A program made the position numbers and the translations under genes. Of a stretch of 5,392 bases of DNA, positions 1-5,392 are shown in pieces (the stretch's first letter is position 1; every line of letters starts with the position of its first letter). The notes beneath the pieces were generated by a model. It saw only the letters and a list, made by a program, of their open reading frames with translations. It did no database searches and was not told the DNA's origin. The stretch comes from an uncultured Pseudomonadota bacterium (GTDB lineage Bacteria; Myxococcota_A; UBA9042; CAIXZC01), in NCBI GenBank assembly GCA_937876385.1, contig CALFHQ010000601.1:1-5392 (forward strand). The letters run 5' to 3'.

Positions 1-1601
1 GCATATTTCGCGGCGTTGTCCACGAGATTGAACAAGATCCGTTCCACGGCCTCGGGGTCTGTTTTCAGCACGGCCAACTCCAAATCGGGGCTTGGAGTGT
101 CGAACTTCCATACCAGTGAGCCTTCCAGAGCTCTCTCTCTGGGACGCGCCAGGCAGCGCTCGAGAAGAGAGGGGAGGTCCATCTCCTGAAACTGTGACAG
201 TCCCCGCTTCTCCAGTCGTGAAAAGGCCAGAACATTCTGAACGAGGTGGTCCAGCCGCTCCGCCTCTCGGCCCAACGTGTGGTAGTACTCCCTCTGCTTT
301 GCGGGGTCGGTCACCATCCCCGCTTCCAGCATCTCTGTGTACATGCGGAATGTACTAAGGGGAGTTCTGAGTTCGTGGGTCACCGCGGAAACAAAGGCTC
401 CCCGCCGCTCACTCAACTGCATTGAAGCGTGGATAACCCAGGCAACCAGCCCCATTCCCAGAAACAGAGACACCCATGCCAGCACCAGAGACAGGTGCAG
501 CCCCCCCATTGGCAGTGACTCGGAGGGTTCCATGGGCCCCGGGGAAAGGTCCACGGGCAGAGAAGCAAGCTGACGTCCCTGGTCTCCCCCACCCTGTCCG
601 CGAGCCTTGAGCCCTGCATTGGGCAAGAGGTCCTCGACGAGCACCAGAAGTTCCCGCTGCAATCGACTCCAATCCAGGACGCACCCCTGGACAAAACGAT
701 CCTCTCCGGTTTGCACCGTGCGCAGCAAGACCAGATCCTCTCCCAGCCACACCGCCCGCATCACCCCTTGCCGCAGGCTGTCGAGGCGTTCGGGAAGTGG
801 CTCCCTTTCTTCAGCCCGTGCCTTCTTCGTAGCCCGCTTGGAAGGAAACTTCCCAGGAATCACCTTTCGCCGGACGTTGCTAAGGGACGATGCTGCCTGG
901 GCCGCCTGGTTCACCAGTGCGTTTCGAGACTCGTATTCCACTGAGTTGGCTTTCTCCAGTCGCTGTTGTGCCGGAAATGAGTTGTCCAGATTCATTGTGG
1001 GTTCGAGAGCGGCGTTGGCCAGGGCCTCATCTTGTTTTGGAGTCGTCGCTCGGATGGGCATTGGCGCCGGGGTCTCCTCCACCGGTGGTGCGGAAGATAC
1101 CAGCGTCTCAGCAGTCTGCCGACTCGAAAACTCGGCGAATCTGGCAGCGACTCGCATCAACTCCGCAGGCTCCACATACCCTGATTCAGCCAAGTCCCTC
1201 ATGTTGCCTTTGGGAACCTGGGGAGATGACACCACTCCATCGGGCCCCACTTGAAAGTGGAACTTCACGATGCCGGCGGGTGCTGCCAGAAGAGGGGACG
1301 GCAGGAGAATTTCTCCTGGTTCCAGGGAGGAGAACATCCTCGTGTATGCTCTGTTGGCCGGATAGAAACTGCTGTATTCAAAGTATGGGCGAGCCGTCTC
1401 TCGAGCGATTGTGGGGGCCAGCACTGCATCCATACGCCAGAGGGCGAGACGCACGGTTTCCTCATGCGAGGCCTCCCTCTGCACTTTCTCTCGCTGTGAC
1501 TCCAGCTCCAAGGACGCTCGGGTCACCCACCCCATCACCACGAAGATGGTCCCCACGGTGAAGGCAAAGAGCCACCAGATCCATCGGCCCCTTCGTTGCA
1601 T
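1..1601 (-). CDS. Sensor histidine kinase, two membrane helices, large periplasmic domain (3' end cut by window)
   Basis: Membrane sensor kinase that should autophosphorylate on His and pass the phosphate to the response regulator encoded just upstream. Reading from the ATG at 1601 gives 533 uninterrupted codons to the window edge. TM1 is at about residues 8-26, after a basic MQRRGR start. An extracytoplasmic region spans about 27-367 and matches no sensor fold I can name; it holds a Pro/Ala/Thr-rich stretch (168-190) and a basic patch (245-268). TM2 is at about 368-390. The H-box follows with THELRTPL (phospho-acceptor His409), and the dimerisation helices run to about 465. The ATPase domain begins near 505 and is cut within the N-box (Asn525, Asn529), so the G boxes are off-window. 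Only about 19 residues separate TM2 from His409, so there is no HAMP domain. The start is firm: an in-frame TAA lies at 1622-1620, the ATG is the only ordinary start after it, and GGGAG precedes it by 8 bases. It is probably the last of the four genes seen, 29 bases after the regulator. The ligand is unknown. Confidence 0.93.
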   Translation of the reverse strand, partial: MQRRGRWIWWLFAFTVGTIFVVMGWVTRASLELESQREKVQREASHEETVRLALWRMDAVLAPTIARETARPYFEYSSFYPANRAYTRMFSSLEPGEILLPSPLLAAPAGIVKFHFQVGPDGVVSSPQVPKGNMRDLAESGYVEPAELMRVAARFAEFSSRQTAETLVSSAPPVEETPAPMPIRATTPKQDEALANAALEPTMNLDNSFPAQQRLEKANSVEYESRNALVNQAAQAASSLSNVRRKVIPGKFPSKRATKKARAEEREPLPERLDSLRQGVMRAVWLGEDLVLLRTVQTGEDRFVQGCVLDWSRLQRELLVLVEDLLPNAGLKARGQGGGDQGRQLASLPVDLSPGPMEPSESLPMGGLHLSLVLAWVSLFLGMGLVAWVIHASMQLSERRGAFVSAVTHELRTPLSTFRMYTEMLEAGMVTDPAKQREYYHTLGREAERLDHLVQNVLAFSRLEKRGLSQFQEMDLPSLLERCLARPRERALEGSLVWKFDTPSPDLELAVLKTDPEAVERILFNLVDNAAKY

Positions 1602-1609
1602 TTGCGATG

Positions 1610-1614
1610 CTCCC
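1610..1614 (-). promoter_or_regulatory. Ribosome binding site of the histidine kinase
   Basis: GGGAG on the minus strand, 8 bases before the ATG at 1601, lies inside the 29-base gap after the regulator's stop. Together with the in-frame TAA at 1622-1620 it fixes the kinase start. Confidence 0.7.
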
Positions 1615-1630
1615 GCTGGTTATCGGTTAC

Positions 1631-2341
1631 TCACTGCCCCTTTTTGGGAATCGTTCGGAAAGCGTACCCCTTCCCCCGGACGGTCTCCAGGGTTGGCTCG
1701 CTGTCGCCATCGAGTCTCAGCTTGGAGCGGAGCCTGGCCACGTGCATGTCCACGGCCCGGGTTTCAAGCCCTCTGGGACTAAGGCCCCACACTCTGGAGA
1801 TCAACTCTTCCCGGGTGATCACTCGATTGGGATTGGTGACGAGATAGCGCAACAACGTCGTCTCTCGGTTGGTGAGCCCCTTTCGGGTTCCGTCCGCAAA
1901 CTCCACCTCTGACATAGCAAATCGCACCAGAACGTCTCCCAATTGGATCTCGTCGACGTCCAGCGGTCTCCCGGGTGTACGGCGCAACACCGCCTCCACT
2001 CGGGCCAACAACTCCTTTACGCTGAACGGCTTGACCACGTAGTCGTCGGCCCCAAGTTTCAGCCCTCTTACCCGATCATCTTCGCTTCCTCGTGCGGTCA
2101 AGACAATCACTGGAGACGTTGGGAGGGCCTTGCGAACCTCCTTCAAGATCTCCAACCCATCCATTCCCGGCAACACGAGGTCCAGGAGGAGGAGGTCCCA
2201 TCGAACCGTCAGTGCTCGATGGAGCCCCTCGGTACCATCCCTGGCTTCTCTGGTCGTGAATCCCTGAAATCGGAGGGCATCGACGACGCCGCGGCGGATG
2301 GCGTCGTCGTCCTCTACCACGAGAACCGTTAGGCTGTTCAT
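1631..2341 (-). CDS. OmpR/PhoB-family two-component response regulator
   Basis: Cytoplasmic DNA-binding response regulator of 236 residues, the usual length for the OmpR/PhoB family. The receiver domain (about 4-120) has the acidic pocket Glu10-Asp11-Asp12, phospho-acceptor Asp54 in LDLVLPGMDG, the switch Thr82 (VLTAR) and Lys104 in VVKPFS, so all key residues are present. After a short linker, the C-terminal winged helix (about 132-231) shows LTNRETTLLRYL, the ITREELISRVWG segment, the recognition-helix region AVDMHVARLRSKL and the wing ETVRGKGYAF. The frame stays open upstream to 2644, but the ATG at 2341 is chosen. It places the first receiver strand at residue 4, overlaps the stop codon of the preceding vWA gene by one base (TAATG), and has GAGG four bases before it. 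The kinase follows 29 bases downstream, so the two are very likely cognate partners. The target genes are not visible; autoregulation of this operon is plausible but not shown. Confidence 0.96.
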   Translation of the reverse strand: MNSLTVLVVEDDDAIRRGVVDALRFQGFTTREARDGTEGLHRALTVRWDLLLLDLVLPGMDGLEILKEVRKALPTSPVIVLTARGSEDDRVRGLKLGADDYVVKPFSVKELLARVEAVLRRTPGRPLDVDEIQLGDVLVRFAMSEVEFADGTRKGLTNRETTLLRYLVTNPNRVITREELISRVWGLSPRGLETRAVDMHVARLRSKLRLDGDSEPTLETVRGKGYAFRTIPKKGQ

Positions 2342-3483
2342 TAGTCCTCGAAGCTGAAGTTGTTGGATTCGGCCTGCTTCCTCATGGACTTGAGGATAGC
2401 GGAATCGAAGGTCTCTGCTCCACTCTTTTTTGCCTTCTCTTTGCGCGCCTTGTCTATGTACTCCTGACGCTCCTTGTTCAGTTGGGCGATCTTCTTGCGG
2501 ATCTTCTCTCGCTCGGCCTTCTTCGCCTTGACGAACTCTTTTCTCTCGGTCACCGACATCTTCTGCATCTCTTTTGGAAGCTCCTCTGCCTTGGCCTTCG
2601 CCAGGTCCAACCGATTCTCTTCCACTGCATCCACGAGATCCCATCCGGAGTTCGAGTAGTTCTTTCGAGACTTGTAGATGGAACGATTGACCAGGCTCGC
2701 CTTGGACATCGTCGAGGCGTTGGAATCCTGCGCCGCCTGCCTGGCAGCTCCCGTGCCCCCACCGCTTCCGAAGGGAAGGTAGGTGGCATTCATCTCCACG
2801 CCGAGGCGAGCGATGTCGTCGTCCTGAGGTGCCACAATGTGGTCAATGGCCTTGTTCTGGTCGATGTTGGAGTAGCTTCCATCAGCAAGAAGCGCTCCCT
2901 TCTCCCACTCCTGCTCAATCCCCACCGCCCGATCTCCGCAATGGATCGTATTCACAATGATGCCCTGGGTGGCCGCTTCCTTGCACGTCTTTCGATAGTC
3001 CACGGTTCCCTGCGAGAAGGGCTCGTTTCCAGCAATCAAGATGACCTTCAAGTCGTTCTTTCGCTTGGACCAGGTCAGATTCTTCACAGCGTGCCCAATG
3101 ACTTGACCGCAATACTCCGACCCGCCGTTGGTTCTCAACTCGAAGAGCTTCTCAGACACCTTGTCGAGGTCGTTGGTGAGAGGTAGTACCAGTCGAATGT
3201 GACCCTCGGCAGCGGGAAGACTGTCGTTCCCGTATTCGTACAGTGCCACCTCGATAATCGGTCGTTTCCCCTTCTGTTTGGCGAGGGTGAACTCGTTGAC
3301 AATCTTCCACAACTGTTCCTTGGCCTGGTTGATGAGACCATCCATGCTGTTGCTCGTGTCCAACAAGATGGCAATCTGCACTCGGGGTCCATCCTCCGGC
3401 TTCACCCGGGCCTGATCGGCCCACACCGTCGAGCTGGCCGTGATGGCAACGAGAGCCAGAAGCATCGCAAATCTCTTTCTCAT
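2341..3483 (-). CDS. Secreted vWA-domain protein with atypical MIDAS and charged C-terminal helix
   Basis: Exported protein of 380 residues with a von Willebrand A-like fold; its molecular function is unknown. The N-terminus (MRKRFAMLLALVAIT...) is a good Sec signal peptide, with probable cleavage after Val-Trp-Ala22. The vWA domain spans about 34-220. The first metal-site loop is DTSNSM (Asp42, Ser44, Ser46). The second position reads RTNGGSEYCG and the third AGNEPF, where a classical MIDAS has Thr and Asp-Gly. Three cysteines (125, 167, 182) lie in this domain. A Gly/Ala/Ser-rich linker (about 237-265) leads to NSGWDLVDAV (about 278-287) and then a strongly Lys/Glu-rich segment (about 291-356), probably coiled coil. 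No second membrane helix or anchor is seen. The ATG at 3483 is preferred over an in-frame TTG at 3504, because a near-perfect AGGAGG sits six bases before the ATG and would fall inside the longer version. It follows the VIT/vWA gene by 33 bases and overlaps the regulator start by one. Confidence 0.9.
   Translation of the reverse strand: MRKRFAMLLALVAITASSTVWADQARVKPEDGPRVQIAILLDTSNSMDGLINQAKEQLWKIVNEFTLAKQKGKRPIIEVALYEYGNDSLPAAEGHIRLVLPLTNDLDKVSEKLFELRTNGGSEYCGQVIGHAVKNLTWSKRKNDLKVILIAGNEPFSQGTVDYRKTCKEAATQGIIVNTIHCGDRAVGIEQEWEKGALLADGSYSNIDQNKAIDHIVAPQDDDIARLGVEMNATYLPFGSGGGTGAARQAAQDSNASTMSKASLVNRSIYKSRKNYSNSGWDLVDAVEENRLDLAKAKAEELPKEMQKMSVTERKEFVKAKKAEREKIRKKIAQLNKERQEYIDKARKEKAKKSGAETFDSAILKSMRKQAESNNFSFED
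2346..2349 (-). promoter_or_regulatory. Ribosome binding site of the response regulator, inside the vWA gene end
   Basis: GAGG on the minus strand, four bases before the ATG at 2341. It is encoded by the final Glu-Asp codons of the preceding gene, whose TAA stop overlaps the ATG by one base. This layout normally means translational coupling, with ribosomes that finish the vWA gene restarting on the regulator. Confidence 0.6.
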
Positions 3484-3489
3484 GGGATT

Positions 3490-3495
3490 CCTCCT
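3490..3495 (-). promoter_or_regulatory. Strong ribosome binding site of the second vWA gene
   Basis: AGGAGG on the minus strand with a six-base spacer before the ATG at 3483. It is the best Shine-Dalgarno match of the three visible in the window. It decides the start, since the alternative TTG at 3504 would place this site within the coding region. Confidence 0.8.
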
Positions 3496-3497
3496 GA

Positions 3498-3514
3498 GGG
3501 GCAAACGAAGCCCC
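3498..3514 (-). other. Small GC hairpin between the two vWA genes
   Basis: In the 33-base gap, the minus strand reads GGGGC, a seven-base loop, then GCCCC: a perfect five-pair all-GC stem. It begins two bases after the stop codon of the VIT/vWA gene and ends two bases before AGGAGG of the next. No run of T follows, so it is not an ordinary intrinsic terminator. It may affect mRNA processing or translation start, or be chance. Confidence 0.35.
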
Positions 3515-3516
3515 GG

Positions 3517-5392
3517 TCAACGATTGTTGTTGGGAGCCGTGACCTGAATCACCTCTCCCCCGATTTCCAAAATTGTGTCTGCCCCCAGGGAGAGCCATCC
3601 GGCCTGCCCTCTGGAAGCCAATGTCCACAACAACTTCAAGAACTCAGCGCTGCCGTAAACCACCTTGCGCACGGGCTGGACGCTCTGCTCACGGGCCAGA
3701 ATTCGGCCGTCCACCCACCCTTTCTGGGTTCGGTAGAAGGCTCGATTGGCAACCTGCTGCACATTGGCCACGGAGACACTCTCCATGTTCGAGTCATAGT
3801 GCGCATTGCGAGGGTTCAACGTCTTTCGGGTAGCGTCCTTTTGCAGGTTCACCGACTGGTTCACGGACCCCATTCCGGACCGAACGCTCACCGCTCGATT
3901 CACGAAGTTCTTTCGAGTTTGACGTTGCACTTCCCTGGGAGGAGTGTCCACGGTGCCGTCGGTAGCCAGGAAAGCCGTGTACTCCGTGAGGACTCCGAAC
4001 TCCTGAGAGAGGCGAACGACCTCTTCCACCAGTTCCTTGAAGCGTGGGTCGTTTCTGATCTTCTCCAAATCGGCGCTGTATCGCACGTCCGCCCCGGACC
4101 GACGAATGGCATCGATGAGGTGTGCAATCTGCCGAATGGCCCACAGTCGGGGGACGAAGGTGTTGCCGAGAGATGCCGTGGAGAAATCGAAGGAGAACTT
4201 GAACCGTCGGTTTTCTTCCCCGTCAGTACCGTTCAGTACGAAGGTCACCGGGGCGTCTCCGACGTAGCGACCCAGCACCACCACCTGATCATCGCTGAAA
4301 AGGTCCGGTAGCTCTCGAGGGAGCACTTCACGCAGCCGGTGCGGAACCGGATGCCCCGAAGCGTCCTCCACGGAAACCACCGGCGACGCCAGCACCGGGC
4401 CGTCGAGTCCGGCAAAGACCCGAGCGACGGCCAATTCCACATCCTCTTGTGGAAGCACGAAGGTGGGTCGAGCTCGAGACTCTCTGGCCAGCGCTTCCAG
4501 TAGTGGCGTGTTGACGTCAACCCCCACTCCAAAGGTAAAAATTCGCTTGTGGCTGGGGTTTGAAGTCACGCCCAACTCACGAATCTTTGATTCCGCGGTG
4601 ATCCCGACGGTGGGTAGTCCATCCGTCAAGAAGAGCACCAGCGGGAGACTTCCTTTGGGCGACTCCATGGCCAACGCACTGGTCAACGCACCATGAATGT
4701 TGGTCCCCCCGAGCGGCCTCGCCTCGTCCACCCAGGCCAATGCTTGGGCAACCGTCTTGTCGTTCTTTTCTACCGGCTTCTCCGAGAAGACGTCGACCCA
4801 CTGGTTGTAAGTGATGATGTTGAAGGTCTCCCCGGGACGCAATCCTGCCAACACCTGTTCAACTGCCCGCTTCACCTGGACAATCTTATCACCCGACATA
4901 CTCCCGCTTCGGTCCAGTACCAGCACTACGTCCCTGGAGATCCGCTTCGACTTGTCCTCTGGACCCCGCCGTGGTGTTCCGGCCAGAAAGAGAAAGTAGC
5001 CTCCATTTGTTCCCGACTCCGGGTAGGCAAAGAGGGTTCCGGAGACACCGCTGGTTCCAACCATCCAGGACAACCGAAACGGCCCCGGTTGGTCCAGTTG
5101 TTTCCGTGTCACGTCGGCCTTGAAGCGGTTGGTCTCGTGTGTCTTGACATCCAACTCATGGGTGGGAGAGTAGACCGTCCCGAGGCGCCGTTTGGTTTGA
5201 ATATCCACGGTGATGTCCCATGGGACATTGTAGTCCAGGGATTCAGAACGAGGCAGAACGTAGTCAACGCGATCGCCGGTGGTTGACAAGACGAGGTCGT
5301 AGCGAAGCTCCACTCGCTGGGTCCCCCGCGCCGGCACTGGGAAGACGCTGGTTCGGATGAGGTTCAAACCGGCGAATTCGAGCAACGCCGGG
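3517..5392 (-). CDS. VIT and vWA domain protein (5' end beyond window)
   Basis: Large protein of the VIT/vWA group (inter-alpha-trypsin-inhibitor-like), probably an envelope or secreted adhesion or scaffold protein. The N-terminus is off-window: the frame is open to the right edge, and the first visible residues (PALLEFAGLNLIRTSVFPV, then RVELRY) match the latter half of a VIT domain, so most of that domain and any signal peptide are missing. Numbering from the codon at 5385, the vWA domain covers about 151-325 with a complete MIDAS: DRSGSM (Asp158, Ser160, Ser162), Thr228 in GGTNIHGAL and Asp255 in LTDG. A beta-rich region follows (about 330-405), then a helical segment with WAIRQIAHLIDAIR and LTEYTAFLA (about 414-474). 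A polar linker (about 485-545) comes next. A C-terminal module (about 547-617) has AFYRTQKGWVDG, a GSAEFLKLL helix and LSLGADTILEIGG. The stop TGA is at 3519-3517. There is no C-terminal membrane helix. The TTG at 5385 is not a credible start because the VIT domain is already under way. Confidence 0.93.
   Translation of the reverse strand, partial: PALLEFAGLNLIRTSVFPVPARGTQRVELRYDLVLSTTGDRVDYVLPRSESLDYNVPWDITVDIQTKRRLGTVYSPTHELDVKTHETNRFKADVTRKQLDQPGPFRLSWMVGTSGVSGTLFAYPESGTNGGYFLFLAGTPRRGPEDKSKRISRDVVLVLDRSGSMSGDKIVQVKRAVEQVLAGLRPGETFNIITYNQWVDVFSEKPVEKNDKTVAQALAWVDEARPLGGTNIHGALTSALAMESPKGSLPLVLFLTDGLPTVGITAESKIRELGVTSNPSHKRIFTFGVGVDVNTPLLEALARESRARPTFVLPQEDVELAVARVFAGLDGPVLASPVVSVEDASGHPVPHRLREVLPRELPDLFSDDQVVVLGRYVGDAPVTFVLNGTDGEENRRFKFSFDFSTASLGNTFVPRLWAIRQIAHLIDAIRRSGADVRYSADLEKIRNDPRFKELVEEVVRLSQEFGVLTEYTAFLATDGTVDTPPREVQRQTRKNFVNRAVSVRSGMGSVNQSVNLQKDATRKTLNPRNAHYDSNMESVSVANVQQVANRAFYRTQKGWVDGRILAREQSVQPVRKVVYGSAEFLKLLWTLASRGQAGWLSLGADTILEIGGEVIQVTAPNNNR

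Noticed and set aside
607..1561. Overlapping plus-strand open frames of about 215-223 codons
   Set aside because: They are antisense to the hand-translated histidine kinase, are Arg/Ser/Pro-rich and have no motifs, so they are shadows.
2342..2644. In-frame N-terminal extension of the response regulator
   Set aside because: It overlaps the vWA coding region, is a low-complexity Gly/Arg/Glu sequence, and receiver domains of this family begin within a few residues of the chosen ATG, which has its own ribosome binding site.
3484..3504. TTG start at 3504 for the second vWA protein
   Set aside because: It would put the strong AGGAGG inside the coding sequence and add seven residues before an already complete signal peptide.
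3498..3514. The hairpin as an intrinsic terminator between the vWA genes
   Set aside because: The stem is only five pairs and is followed by the Shine-Dalgarno sequence rather than a T run. The tight spacing also argues for read-through.
3199..4311. Plus-strand open frame of 370 codons opposite both vWA genes
   Set aside because: It lies antisense to two well-supported coding regions and crosses the junction between them, and its translation shows no recognisable domain. It is explained by the codon use of the real genes.
5383..5392. TTG at 5385 as the start of the VIT/vWA gene
   Set aside because: The reading frame continues to the window edge and the residues there already belong to the second half of a VIT domain, so the gene is cut by the window and not started there.

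Overview
The window is a dense, fully coding stretch of bacterial DNA of moderately high GC (estimated by eye). All four genes lie on the minus strand, so it reads from right to left. There are no RNA genes, mobile elements or CRISPR repeats that I can see, and no gap longer than about 35 bases. The organism is not identifiable with certainty. The style of the sensor kinase (THELRTPLSTFRMYTEML H-box directly after the second membrane helix), the response regulator, and the pairing with VIT/von Willebrand A proteins remind me of Planctomycetota and related or myxobacterial-type genomes. That is family memory, not a database result.

In transcription order: (1) right end to 3517, a VIT/vWA protein missing only its N-terminus, with a complete MIDAS metal-binding set. 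(2) 3483-2341, a secreted vWA-like protein with signal peptide, an altered MIDAS and a long Lys/Glu-rich helical tail. (3) 2341-1631, an OmpR/PhoB-type response regulator. (4) 1601 to the left edge, a membrane sensor histidine kinase cut off within its ATPase domain. The kinase does not depend on a precomputed gene model: I translated it by hand from the ATG at 1601 through 533 codons with no stop, ending in frame in the N-box.

The genes are packed like one operon. The gaps are 33 bases, then a one-base stop/start overlap (TAATG), then 29 bases, and each internal gene has a visible Shine-Dalgarno sequence. The promoter and the first part of the operon lie beyond the right edge, and the end of the kinase and any terminator lie beyond the left edge.

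The simplest model is a cell-envelope system. Two vWA-type adhesion/scaffold proteins act outside the membrane or at it. A kinase with an unusually large extracytoplasmic region (about 340 residues) senses something there and phosphorylates the regulator, which binds DNA. Whether the kinase senses the vWA proteins themselves, or the pair simply controls their expression, cannot be told from the sequence. The arrangement is the most interesting thing here; the individual families are known.
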